From positions 35,913,558-35,977,557 of the forward strand of contig CM049310.1 of NCBI GenBank assembly GCA_026874595.1: 64,000 bases of DNA, read 5' to 3'. Below are positions 38,750-51,427 of the stretch, piece by piece. This stretch comes from Sipunculus nudus. Taxonomy: Eukaryota > Annelida > Sipuncula > Golfingiida > Sipunculidae. The notes below the pieces were generated by a model. The model worked only from the letters and a program-made list of their open reading frames with translations. It was not told the origin of the DNA and searched no databases. Position 1 is the first letter of the stretch; each line of letters begins with the position of its first letter. The position numbers and the translations under genes were made by a program.

Positions 38750-40518
38750 ATAGTTTGCTGCTATGAAAAGGATCAATGCACTTCAATTTAGTTTTAAATC
38801 ACTGCACCTATCAAAGCTACATATATTGTGCATGGTTACAATTTGGAACATTGTCAGTCATCCACAGTTGTAAGTGTGAGCACCTCAAATGTTTATCATA
38901 ATTACAAATTATTTGGTCAAAACTAATGACAAGGTTTGATTAATTAATTAAATTTAAGCAATATACTATATTTACATGCAGTATACAACATATTCACAAT
39001 CAGTATACCCATTAATTAGAAAATCGCAAACAGATCTCTGATATTCTCTGTAATCAAACGGAAATAAAGATTTTCAACAAAATCAGTGAAAAGGCTTGAA
39101 AAGCCGTTATGGGTATCCCGGACAATCACTGGTATGCTAAACAAAGTTCAAATTCGTTTATTCTAAATGATAAACTTTACTTCAGACTGGGTGTTATAGT
39201 AATTGGCCTGGCCTGAGGTAGCTTTATTGAAACAATCCAGATATCCGAAAGGAAAATGGTGGTATAAAATAAAAAATATAAAACATATTCAACATGTATA
39301 TATTGAGGAATGCAAATTATTAAAGGTGCACAATCACCTAAAAAGCATCTTGAGTTAACACGAAAAATAGCTACTTCCCTTTAAAATAAATCTGTACCTG
39401 CCAAAATATTGCCTTGAAACAGTTTGCTTTCGCCTGTAAAGGAGTGTTAAAAACAGTGGACCGGGCGCGATCGCAGGTGTTAACAAAAAAACAGTGCGGT
39501 GGGCCGTTTGCAGCACGAAGCCACAGCACGTGTCAATCAGGAGATGCCCTGACTGACTTGACAAAAAAAAATATAATAATGTACCCGCTGGCTGAAACAC
39601 CGCGTGTTACCCCTCTCAATCGGACCTCCGGTCACGCGGCCTAATTATGGTAAACAGACACACGTGGGCTGTGTTTACCAACACGCACAGTCATAACAAG
39701 GTGTTAAACAGCCGTATGCGAGGAAATATAAGACTGTGTGCTGGGATTGCTCTGCTGTTAAACCTTTGTATAAAGCAAACCTGAACTGAAAGTGTGAAAG
39801 AATAGGCATAATATTGATCCTGATGATGCCCCTTTTAGAGCGCAAATATATAAGAAGACCGTATTTTCAATATATGTCATAAATATTGGGTCAATAACAG
39901 TACGGGTCATCTCGATGGGTACTCTGGTAGGCATCGTTTAACTCTTCAGTTGTTGAATAGTAAACATCTCTTGGAACAGGAACGTTTAACACTTTGCATA
40001 CTTAAAAAATTCTTCTCTTAATCTAAGTTCGTTGCCATAATCCATTTTATTGCGTGAACAAATGACAGCAGTTCAGTTGCCAACAACAAGTGACAAATGA
40101 TGGATGAAACCTGGTCAACTTATACTAACGCCCACCACAGTAAATCAGTAGAGGATGGGAGCAGATCCGTATTAATTGAACACTCCTGGTACCCCGTGGT
40201 GTGGGTTGCTCAGTCTACGCAGATCAGTAATTTCTTATTGGCAAAACACGTGGCCTGAGTTTGCTATTAATACCTCTTAAGCCTCAGAATCATTATAAAA
40301 AAGATATGGAAAGATAAGCCTTCTGCAGGTTATGCTGACTATTTTGCAAAATTGGACACATGTAATAGAAATTAGGTTGTTACACTATAAAAAAACTTCA
40401 GGCAAATTGTGTGATAATGATCACCAAATTCAGTCACGTAATGCCTGGAAATTTTAGTCATTTCATGAAATGCTTGAGTGAATCAGTCATTTCTTGTAAT
40501 GACTACACAGTTTGCTTG

Positions 40519-40566
<48 letters not shown>

Positions 40567-41084
40567 GCGTGTGTGTGTGTGATGATGTGTGATTGTGTGT
40601 GTGAAAAATATACAGCTTTTGCGAAAGAGGCTGATAATTTTCTGTATTAATTTATACTCTTCCAGCGAACGGCCATCTGGGTGCAATGAATCATTTTATG
40701 CTCTTTAGACATTTGCCTGCTTATACTTACAGTTATTGTTAGGTTATTCTCAAAAGTACAAAAGGGAAGAGAAAAAACTTACCTTTTGAAAACTGCTTCC
40801 AAATGCGACTGAATGCCTGATGCCTGCTGTTGTCAACTATATGTTAACGTAATGTGAATGCTTGCCAGTTGCTTTTATGATTCCACGTTATATATTTATC
40901 CAGTAGGTACATAGAGATAGGGAGGATGCGATGATTGGTTAGATAAATTTACGTAGGATACATCAGCGAGTTACATTGTACCAGCGCATGGATATGCCCT
41001 GCCTGGCGTATACAAAGGACGTTTATTTCAAACACTTGCATCGCTGCATCAAACAGGTAATCACATTCCTTTATATTCGCTCGA
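38750..41084. other. Intergenic stretch, no gene seen
   Basis: AT-rich except for a GC-richer, CpG-containing block at about 39440-39720. Open frames there lack splice context. An (AT)n tract lies at 40522-40563, followed by a short (GT) run. Confidence 0.4.
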
Positions 41085-41405
41085 AGGTATGCTAGCATCA
41101 TATACATGCGTATGCAGTTCGTATGCTTAAGCGGTATGCGTATGCGTATGTAAACAGAAAACGGTCGCCTGTGATTTCATTAATATGTACGCGTGTGTAG
41201 TACGTATAACTATACATCAAATCTGCATTGGGGTATAGTAAAGCCCGCAGGAGTGGAGACATCTACCAGAGGAATACCCTAGCACTGACGTCAAAGTGTG
41301 GATTGTTCGGCCCCCCCCCTCCTCCTTGGTTACCATGCGTGTGCGTTTTCAGTCTCTTTCGTGAACGATCGAAACGTGCTGTATACGCATGCGTATGTTT
41401 GCGTA
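41085..41405. mobile_element. MITE-like family E, copy 3
   Basis: It carries 'cggtatgcgtatgcgtatg', 'taccctagcactgacgtcaa' (TGACGTCA at 41286-41293) and 'gtatacgcatgcgtatg'. The central part is the reverse complement of copy 2 around its TGACGTCA. It ends about 140 bp before the start codon of the pseudo-GTPase gene, next to an (AT)n tract at 41414-41470, so it may form part of that promoter region. Confidence 0.55.
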
Positions 41406-41410
41406 CGTAT

Positions 41411-41474
<64 letters not shown>

Positions 41475-41547
41475 TTGAATTATTTATTTATTCTTTATGA
41501 ATTACAGTTTAATAAGTATTCCCATCTTAACAGAAGGCACAAGTGAG

Positions 41548-44500
41548 ATGGCAGATTATGCTCAAGGTGAGCATATGTTTAATTCAGAACAATTTAAGTT
41601 TAATTCAGCTTAATTTATTTTATATTTATCGTATTTTACTAGCTTGTGATAATTCTCACAGTTAATGCATGTGCATTACAAAGTTAAGCATTTCCATACA
41701 CTCATACTATCAGGGAGTCAGTCACGGGAAGGCGATGGTACAAAAAGATTTATAGATGACGCGGGCGATCGCCCAGCAGAGAGCGGAGAGGGACAATCAG
41801 TAACGAGCAGGGTCAGCAGTTTTTTTAAAGGTTTAGTAGGTATGTAGGTATATTTGATTATGTGCGAAAATTATTAGATACATAAATTATGCTCACCAAA
41901 ATAATCATTAAATTGGGTGACAACAAAATTATTGAACATTTTATTAAACAAATTTGATCTTATTGACGCTTTCGATCTACAGAATTGCCGAAATAAATTG
42001 TACTTAACAGTGAATAGAATTATTACAGTTGATTTCAACAAAATTTGTGTGTAGCATTAAGAATATTTCTGCTCTATGTGTAAAGGTTTCATCAATATAA
42101 TAACGTTTTCTTCTCTTAATGAGAGCCGATGTTCGTAAGTTAATTGTTTTTCTTCAAGGCATGAAGTGACTTTGCTTTCGTTTATTTATTCAATCACATA
42201 TTATTTAATTATATGGAGAATCCTTTTTGGCATATCAGTTGATCATTAGTAGTGTGAATATCCGCTCTACAGAGACTCCGGCCGAGTGTTTTAATGGTGC
42301 ATATGCCATATATAGGCGTTTATGATAACTGTGAATTTTAGCATTAAATGTTCATATAATATGTTTAAAGATATAGAGTAAGCAAAACATACTTTGATTT
42401 TTTTTATATATTCAAACATATATTTCAAGGCAGTGAGGGAAAATATAAAGGTTCTGTTCGGTTTGTTTATTAAGGCATAAGAGAGAAGCCTATTAATCCT
42501 GGATCATCGACAGAGAAGGGATTAAAAGATGGTGAGTCATTTTAATCTTATATGTTTCAGGTCAGTCGTATGTGTTCTGTGTAGATTTTTTTTCTCTGCC
42601 AGTTTAAATGTCTAAGTAAGACGAGTGATTACCTTTAAGAAATATCTTCCAGGCCAAAACCGTCTGAAATAGTACTACAGGGTATACTAAATATATGATG
42701 AGATTCCTACCTCTATGTTATTTGAACAGCCAGTGTAATGATACTTAAATCACGCAATAAGAGAATTAAATAAATTATCATATAGCTCTGTGATAATCAA
42801 CTGTTAGGATACTTTACAACATACTTTCAGAAATAATTGTATTTTTCTGTCGCATGCAAAAGCGGAATACCAGTGTTTTTTTTATCTGATATTAGTTAAC
42901 TGATCTCAGATCAGGTTGAATTAAGAGATAAATATATACTCAGACAGCGTGTATACGTGCATATATTGGGTCACGTAGATTGTGTATCAACCCTCAATTA
43001 CCTCAGTGTATATACATGTTGTGTTTTGTTGGAACTACAAAATTATCTTCATTTTGACAAACTTGATATTAATATTTGCCGCTGTAACCTACAGAAGTAT
43101 CAATATTTTCATTTAAAGAGTTGAGAAGCATAATATATACTCTTGCAATACATTTAATAAAGTAGCATATTAATCACAAACACTTACTGGGACACGTATA
43201 TCATGCATGGTTGCAAGAGTTTTGGACAAGGTATATTTTAATGTGCAGCTGATCCCTATATTTCTACAGTGGTAAATGATAATGTACAATTGTAATTCTG
43301 GATTTGTGTAGTTCTAAAATTTTATGTTGAATTCATGTCATAGACTGGAAAACCACTTTATGCTCATGACTAAATAATTGAATTTCAGCGAACACTCATA
43401 GCAAGACTGTTCCCTATATAATTGGCCTATTATAATTCTGTTCTTTTTCTTTAATAATGACATATATATTTATAATCATATTTACTTTCAAACTCCATTC
43501 TTAATATTCATATATATATATTGTATAAACAAGCCGTATATACTAATCCAAGACCTGCTGATAATTGTTCAAATTAAAAAAAAAATTATAATACCTCGGT
43601 CTCCGATGAGCCCTGATCACGTGGTCATCACCTGCATTATATAGTTGGGTCCCGTATATAGACCTCTTTTTATGCTAACGGGGAACGCTTGATTATAAGT
43701 CTGAGCAGTTAAAAAATTCCTTTAAATATAATCTAGTTTGAAAAGAAATGCAGAGATTAGAATTTGACTGTAGGTGGACACCAGCTCAAGAGCTCACATG
43801 AGCAAGGAAACCAGGAAATGATTACGCCTTGTACTGGTGGGTTATTTGTTTTATATGTTTAAGTTTATACTAAACACAGCTTTGCATATTACTTTGTTGG
43901 AATATATTGCAAATATACCATCGGATAAAGGTGACGTGAACGTTTCATCTAATTATAAGCCATCATTAATTTTATGTAAGGTTAAATAATGTAACAAAAC
44001 AATATATAAAGTGTACAAATTTCGACATTTTTCTAAATTCTAAGTTGAAATATTAAGGGTTCTGTTTGATTTGCCATCCCTTAAAGCTATAAAGAGAAAT
44101 GTAACAGCAATCGTGATATAATATGTGACAGAACGCTTATAGTTTCAGTTTGGCTATTGGGAAATGAACCGGAGGTTAAGGATTCTCTTATTCACCAATT
44201 CATGGAATGGGAAGAAAGAAGCAGCGGAGAACACCCCATTAAACAAGGCCATGGTGAACAAGATGAGTGGATTATTTGGCCACTTCCGGGTTTATGCTTC
44301 CGTTTGATAAATCCGTCAACATCTCAAAGCCAAGATGACAGGTAACACGTACACGTTCACGTTTCCATCTACATCGGTGAAACCACATCGGGGGGGGGGG
44401 GGGGTTAGAATCGAGACCGACTTTGTTTATGCGTTATTCGCACCAAAACAATGCATGTGAACATACACGAGTTAACTGTATGTATGGCGTTTCCGCAATG

Positions 44501-45709
44501 TATACGCAGTAGGATTAATATTTACGCGCATGCGCTATAATTGCAGAGTAAAAAGTGAACCGAATAGATTATCGAATATGGTACTGAATAAGCTTTTTTC
44601 GAGTTAAGGTGTGAACACACATTGTATCGAATATCCTACGTTGATTTCGGTTTTGGAGAAACCATATTCGTCACGCAAGTAGAACAAAACGGCTTATGTA
44701 ACATGCCAACATTTCAGGTTTACAAAGCTTGGGACTGATCAGCTATTCATCGTTCTGTTTAAACTCTTCGACTGGGAATCTTTTGACTGCGCTAGCCAAA
44801 TCATCGAAATGGTAAGAAACCACCAAGGCCAAGATAGTAAATTGTTTCTGATTGGACACCGATCGCTATGGTGGATGCAGATCGAGGCTGATCCCAAGAA
44901 CTCACGTGATTGGTTAGAAAAGAAATTATCAAAATGTGAGTACGATGACACCTGTTCATTTTGTCTCATAAGTAATGCGTTCCTGATTTTACATTTATAT
45001 ATATGTTAATATGTTTTTATCGTATTCTTTACAATTTCTACCACAGATGTAGAAGACGGGGCAGTGTACAACGAAATATGCACGGCGAACAAAACTAACG
45101 TGGACACTCTGATACTCCAAGTCGTTGAAGGTAAGGACAATTTAATGATAAGGCCAAACAAAATAAAAGGTATGGTTCTCAGGCGGCGCCCTCGTCCATT
45201 TTAAACCGCCGTGTCAAAAAATTTAATTTTGATTTTCAAAAGAAACTTACCAATTTAAGCTCCAGCCGCTCGGACATTTCTTCCAAGAAGATAAAATCAT
45301 ACAATTTTAATACAATTTCCTTTGTTTATTTTTCAGTGCTTTTACTTGTCTAGCAAAATAAATCTGTTATTATCATTTACATCGAAACATACAAAAAAAA
45401 ATAAATAAATAAATAAAAAAAAAAACGCCCGCCTGCCAGCATTGATTTATAAAAAAAGTGCCTAAGAACCAAACATTATTTTTTTTGCCTAAGATGAATT
45501 TTTTTCGCTCGTTTACACCATTAAAGTTAAGAGGTGTATCATTTGAAATACATGACCCTACTTATTCAGTAATCGAGCTTGGAACAGGTAACTTCTAACA
45601 CTTACTGGGATATAAATATTACAAAATGCGCATGAACTACATAATGTCGTTTCTTTGTATTGCAGAGGCAAAGAGAGTGACAAGGTGGAGTGAGCATTTT
45701 GACTCTTAG
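41548..45709 (+). CDS. Degenerate small-GTPase-like protein (pseudo-GTPase), 246 aa
   Basis: Seven exons: 41548-41566, 41714-41839, 42475-42531, 44149-44341, 44718-44935, 45047-45130 and 45666-45709. All junctions are in phase and total 247 codons. The first 67 residues are a hydrophilic extension. From residue 68 the protein follows a Rab/Ras fold: VWLLGNEPEVKDSLIHQF at the P-loop strand, CFRLINPST at switch II, GTDQLFIVLFKLFDWESFD for beta-4, KLFLIGHRSLW for beta-5 and ICTANKTNVDTL for beta-6. Every nucleotide motif is altered. The P-loop has Val and Asp at the Gly15 and Ser17 positions, DTAG is NPST, NKxD is GHRS and SAK is TAN. Intron positions match the GTPase gene at 24.7 kb. It probably does not bind GTP normally and may act as a scaffold. 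Alternative exon 2 donor: 41830. Poly(A) signal: 46016-46021. Confidence 0.8.
45152..45489. mobile_element. PIF/Harbinger-like MITE (family P), copy 1
   Basis: It starts GGCCAAACAAAATAAAAGG and ends with the inverted equivalent (ACCAAACATTATTTTTTTTG then CC). It is flanked by TAA on both sides (45149-45151, 45490-45492). Three-base TWA target duplications with GG-starting ends are typical of PIF/Harbinger. It lies in the last intron of the pseudo-GTPase gene. Confidence 0.7.
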
Positions 45710-46269
45710 TTATAAACGTGTATATTTTGGTTTACAACCTTATAAGGACTTTCATCGGCTCAATTGAGAATGGATGCAGCTTACATTTGTTAGTTTTCCG
45801 ATTCCCTTGAGTTTTCCATTGCAGTATGCCTTGTTACATTATCCACGCAATCATCAGGACTGGACTATTCAAAACCAGACCTATCCAGTATAGAGTTAAG
45901 AAAACATGTCATATACAAAGACATTATTGGTTCAAATATTTCAGCAAATCGCGGTGTGTAATTATAATTTTTCTTGGGGATAAATCGTATAAATTTTTAA
46001 GAGCTATTATGGTAGAATAAAATGATAAATGTTTTGTACATTTTCGGTAAATAAAAACTGGAATGTAATATTTTGACTGATTTAATTTCTAGACATGGAA
46101 ACTGCAAAAGAAATTATATTTTCACATATCGTTTTAACAAAATGAATAAAAATTATTTGATTTTGTGATGTCGTATTTGGGAATGTCTCAAAGGTATGAG
46201 CATGCTAAATCCGTTAAATAAAAAGTGGAAACAAAAATAATAACAAAATGAAAAGCGTTAAAGATGTTT

Positions 46270-46315
<46 letters not shown>

Positions 46316-48272
46316 GTATACATAAACTATATATATAATATATATATATATAGTGCCATTGTGTTGCGACGAATAATAATATACATGCATGGCTTGGGTT
46401 CAAGGAAGTTAATTATATTTAACTAAGCTGTAGCATATACTTGTCAAATCTCTATTTCGCATAATATTTTAATTTGACAGACAAATTTTACAATTATAGA
46501 CAAATGGGATATTGGCTAAATATACAATTTTATTGGTTGAAACCACTAAAATTTTTTATTTTTTATAATTAAATTCGTATAAATTTGTTTTCATTTGTAC
46601 GGAGGCGGTAACCGCCCTCGTTTTCAATGCTCGCTTTAAACTAGGACCTATGTACACCCGTTCTGGTATAGGGCCAAGAATCAGACAAATGAGAGCTTAT
46701 AATCAAACCAGGTGTCGCATGTTTAAAATTTGAGCTGGATGCACAATGTAATACCACTCTTTTAGTGGTCTGATTACAATTCTGAGCTCTGGGCGCACCC
46801 TGGTGTTCCTGCCCAGAGAACCTTGTCAATCCAAACAACGGTTACACGGAACGATGTCTGGGACGATTGCAGTGTAGGCCTATAACCTTTGCGTGAGGAG
46901 CGTAATAAAAATTGAGTAGATACATATAAAACCAAAAAGATCAATATAATTTTACACACAAGGATGATAAAGGTAATAAAGTTAAATACTAAGATACAAC
47001 AGAAACTATAAAAAATACATTATCCTATAGAAGTACACATATATGCTTCTTAAAAATATATGTCTTTGAAATACGGTAAAAGAAAAAAAAATTCAGTGTC
47101 CGGAGATTAAAAGGTAGACTGTTCCACAATAAAGGTCCAATTTTTTAGTTTGCTTGTTGGCTTAACAAGGAGTTGTTTATTTTTTTATCGTAGATCCTTT
47201 ACTCGGATATGAAGTTTTTGCCGGTATCCTGGTGAAGTTTGATGGATTACAATTGTAAAAAAACACCAAGATCTTATAACAAATTTATGGTTCCATTGGG
47301 AGCCAGTGCAACTGTATTAGGATTAGAGACATATATGTTCTTGCCTTTTTGTCCTTGTAATTAATCAGGCTGACAAATTTTGTACTCTCTGTAACTGGTT
47401 CCTGGTAAGCAACACAACAATGAATTTACATAATCATGCTTTTAGGAAACTAGAGGGGCAGCTGCCCTAAGAATAATCTTAGGCAAAAAAAAAAAAAAAA
47501 AAAAAAAGGTTTGCAGTATTTGAAGGTATGTAGCTATAAAGCACCCTGAGAATAAAAAAGTTTCTGTGATAAGAGCTTATATACTATAAGAAAAGTACCC
47601 ACATAAATGACAATTTAAAGCATGTATTTTAAAAAATTCCACACCGTTGGAGGGGTTTCCTCCTTCAACACTCTCCCCTACGCCCCTTCCTTATGCTTTG
47701 CTCTGACAAAGCATTTACTGCCCCCCCCCGACCTTGCTCATGCTACGGCCCGGAGTTATGTTGCGAGGGAGGTTACGTTGATCTGGTTAACAATGCCTCT
47801 GTTGGTGCTTCGACGCCGCTGTAAATAATGCCAACGTAAGTGTGTTTGGCATCATGTGTACAGCACAAACAATGCCACCAATTATGCAGACAACCAATGC
47901 CAAAAACTATACATACCGTTTACATATTTTGTTTTTTTTTTCATTATGATAAATGTAATAGGCCTGTATACAACATTGGCCTTGTCAGTTGGAATGTTTT
48001 CATCTTATTCATTTTAACACAATGTATATCATATGTAAAGTATTAAGAAATCGTTAACATGTTTTCATTTAAAATAAAATATTTGAAATATGTAGAGGGA
48101 ATCATTTAAATAAAAAAAATGCAAATTACGTAAAAATTAGATTCAATGGATAAATATTAATCAGATATTTTCACCCACACAAGAGCGATTATAATTATAT
48201 ATATATATATTTATATATTATTTATTTATTATTAGTCTTTTCATATTAAATTGCATCAATAAAAATGATTAA
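45710..48272. other. Intergenic stretch, no gene seen
   Basis: It contains the likely 3' UTR of the pseudo-GTPase gene (AATAAA at 46016-46021), an (AT)n tract at 46272-46310 and a poly(A) run at about 47486-47508. No open frame has convincing coding features. Confidence 0.4.
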
Positions 48273-48455
48273 ATGATTGTGACGTTTTATACTGAAACGG
48301 ATCCACATGAATTATGTGCTCCGGATTATCAGGAGCACATTATCAAGTCGGGGAAAGACGAACACGCAGCAACAGTATACTGTGTGGACAAGCGACTGGT
48401 GGCAAGCATGACGTCAGGGAATTCCCCGTCCGACATGTTGTTACAGTGGCTGTGA
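48273..48455 (+). CDS. Unrecognised 60-aa open frame, possible exon
   Basis: The frame is GC-richer than its flanks and its composition looks protein-like (DEHAATVYCVDKRLVASM). It could be an isolated short gene, an exon of an unseen gene, or a fragment of a decayed transposon protein. No promoter, acceptor or poly(A) signal was tied to it. Confidence 0.2.
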   Translation: MIVTFYTETDPHELCAPDYQEHIIKSGKDEHAATVYCVDKRLVASMTSGNSPSDMLLQWL

Positions 48456-49508
48456 AGACGTTGCTGGCCTGCTGTGGTTTTGTATGGTAAAACAGGCGGA
48501 GGTCATTTGAAGTAATATACGAATATACGGGTATACAGGTCTGTTTTATCAGTATGACATTATTTGTTAGAGATATCGCATGCGGACTTTTCTTATGGTT
48601 TAAAACAAAAGTTACATAGTCCCTAACCTAGTCATTATGCGAGAGTGCACGTGCGTTCTTGTGTCCGGTAGATGTAGGCCTTTGTGTATGGGGTGTATGT
48701 ATTCCGTTATCCCGTCCACGATTAAAGTGAAAGGAGAGCAGTGCTTAAGTGATGAAATTCTCGGCTGATGCAGAAAGGTGATTATATAAGGTTTCATACC
48801 GGCATACAGAGGCTGGTGCATTGCAGACCTTGAGCTTGACGTCACACGCTGAGACGATAATGTTATAGGCCTACTGTACTACCGTGATGTTACTATGTTC
48901 TAGCGTTAACAGTACCCAAAGGTCAGGGCATCCTGAGCACTGGAGCACAGCCCCCTTGTGCTAACGGTCACGATGTTGAATATATGCGAACCTCTAAGGT
49001 TTAGGGCTCTGAAACGGGGGATGCGAATGTAGGATGTGGTTCAGATTTGTTTCTCTTCTTTTAAACTAAGCGGATCATTTGCCCATGGAAAAACTTTAAA
49101 TATTAGTAAATTAAGTTGGAGATTCGGCAGGCACTTGTCGGGATATCCCGTCAACAATGCAGTGTCGGACGAAGATTTATGTTATGTTATCATACATGCA
49201 GACTGAGGCCTCTTTACGACTGTGTTCGGCTGCCTTTATGATCATCTGAGCTCCCGAGTCGCTATGCCGTCGGTCCAGCATGAATCTCCTGGGACAGAGA
49301 TACATAAAACTAGGTCACAGCGGCCTGATTCTCGGGAGATGAAAAACATTAACATTGCATATATATGCACCTCTGTATTTCCTCAATACTGTGAAACTGG
49401 TACACATAAATCCTTTCATAATTAATATTTCATTGCAAATCAAGCAATTAAGAGATATAATAAAGAAAAACAGCGTACAAGTTTACTTCCGAAGTTTAAC
49501 AATGTGTA

Positions 49509-49866
49509 GGCCCTATTTGGAAAAAAAAAAATAAAATAAATAAATAAATAAAATAAAAGGTATGGTTCTGAGACACCTTTTTCCAGAAATCAATACAAGC
49601 GGGCGGTATTTTATTTCTGACCTTTTTATGTATGTTTCGATAAAAATGTCATACGATCAGGGAAAAGCATGAAAAAAAAAAACATTTTTTTTTCTGCTTA
49701 ACAGGTAAAAACACTACAAAACAGAGGAAATCGTCACAAAAAATAGTATTATTTTATCATCTTATAGGATGAAAACCAAAATAAAAATGTTTGATGCGGG
49801 GGGGGGGGGGGGGGGTTAAAATTGATGCGGGCGATGCCTGAAAACCATACCTTTAATTTTTTGGCC
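49509..49866. mobile_element. PIF/Harbinger-like MITE (family P), copy 2
   Basis: The left end is GGCCC...AAAATAAAAGGTATGGTT and the right end AAACCATACCTTTAA...GGCC. It is in reverse orientation relative to the copies at 45152 and 53039. It has an internal G run (about 49798-49815). The flanking bases are GTA and TTA, an imperfect match to the TWA duplication. Confidence 0.65.
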
Positions 49867-50624
49867 TTATAGACCGGCCACGTTTTATAGAGGCGGTGAC
49901 TATTTTATTTGAAAGTGAAAACTATACATTTTGAACAATTCATTCTCACAGGTTAACTATTTCTCTCTCGGTAGAAATAATTATAGGAATGCGGATTTCG
50001 ATTGTTTTACAACTTTTCCATGCTTTATAGTAATTTCATTATCCAAAATCAACCTGTCTTGCATAGTTATTGTAAGGTAATGTAACGCTCTCTCCATCAG
50101 TTATGTGATTAGCTACCGATTACCTATGCGATAAACTCAGTTGTTTTCACTGTTTTACATATATCATATTATCCGTTCTTGTGTTGGGACAGGCACCTGA
50201 GACTTCGTTCAAAACGGGTTTTCCAAGTGCCGTTCAGCACAGCCAGTTTTCTACGGGCAAGCTAAATACACAGACATAGCGTGTGACAGGTAGTGATTCG
50301 GTAACCCCTACTTTTAATTATGTAAAATGTCTCCCGCAGAAATGATTTAAGGGTTTCAAACCTACAACCGTTCTCTGGACCCGAGAAGTTTTTCAAGGTT
50401 TCTCATTAGTCTTCCAGGGTTGGTTCCATTTCCAAATTCCTGGATCCGCCCCTGATTGTTTTTTAACCTCACGTCAGGCATTGGAATGTAGTGGTAAGTG
50501 TAAGTGGTTTGTCAAGAATGTGAAAGATATGTGAACGCCGGTGCTTGGCCGTCCGCTATATGAATATTGCCTTGTATGGAACTGTGTACGGTGTTCTTGT
50601 ATTTTTTGTAACGTCATGCTTGAG

Positions 50625-50632
50625 TATAAATA
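50625..50632 (+). promoter_or_regulatory. TATA box (TATAAATA)
   Basis: A clear TATAAATAG motif lies about 580 bp upstream of the ATG at 51203. A donor CCAG|GTACGT at about 50823 and an acceptor TTTACAG ending at 51173 would remove an intron between this promoter and the coding exon. The leader would hold a short upstream open frame starting at about 50730. Confidence 0.55.
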
Positions 50633-51011
50633 GGGTCTGTCTGGGGGCTTGTGCTTGGTGAGATTGTTTTGGACAAGCGTTTATTTGCTTGCTGTTCTTT
50701 GCTTTTATAAATAATACGTATTAGCAAAAATGTCGTGTTCGAAGCGAATAGGTCGGCAAGCAGGCTTATGTGACAATATTATTATTCCTTTTAGTACTAG
50801 AAACCAGATGAAGGCATGAACCAGGTACGTCACGTTTAAATAAGGCGTAGAACTCTCGAGTTTTTGTGTATTAATTAACCTTAGGTCAGATTTGCAGGGT
50901 GAAGTGTACAACTTCTTATTTTAGGCACGTGAAAAAAAACAACCGGCGCCCTAAAATAGCTCTAAAATGTGCGGTACTACCACCTGAAGACAGAGCTTGG
51001 TCGATGGCACA

Positions 51012-51072
<61 letters not shown>

Positions 51073-51202
51073 CCATTTATTTTTTTTGTTTGAATTAAGA
51101 CCTATTTGTAATCATATTTTTATATATTTTTACATACAAATGTCATATCATGGTTTCAATGAAATCTTTACAGATTGGCGGTGAGAAGACGAAAGGGATA
51201 AA

Positions 51203-51427
51203 ATGGCTGACAAGGAAGCAAAAAAGCTGTCGAAGAAGGTTATAGGTGATACACATCATCATTTAAGTGTAATAAATGATGTGCCGAGATTCAAACCACC
51301 ACTGGACCCACCGTTCCCACCGTATCCACCGTCTGATCCAGAACCAGACAATCAAGCGGTGTATCTGAACGACAGATATCTGTCTGGCAAGAAATCAAAG
51401 TCTTTGAAGATCAAAATCAAGAAATAA
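51203..51427 (+). CDS. Small Pro/Lys-rich protein of unknown function, 74 aa
   Basis: This is a single coding exon opening with ATGGCTGAC. A good acceptor at 51173 lies 29 bases upstream of the ATG, and a poly(A) signal AATAAA lies at 51596-51601. The protein starts with a Lys-rich helix-like segment (MADKEAKKLSKK), has a Pro-rich centre (FKPPLDPPFPPYPPSD) and a very basic end (KKSKSLKIKIKK). There is no signal peptide or membrane segment. The Pro-rich centre could bind WW or SH3 domains, which is an inference. It is convergent with the minus-strand gene ending at 52142. I do not recognise the family. Confidence 0.6.
   Translation: MADKEAKKLSKKVIGDTHHHLSVINDVPRFKPPLDPPFPPYPPSDPEPDNQAVYLNDRYLSGKKSKSLKIKIKK

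Noticed and set aside
41228-41546. Frames with poly Tyr-Ile stretches (also at 36558, 40483 and 50899)
   Set aside because: They are translations of (AT)n microsatellites.
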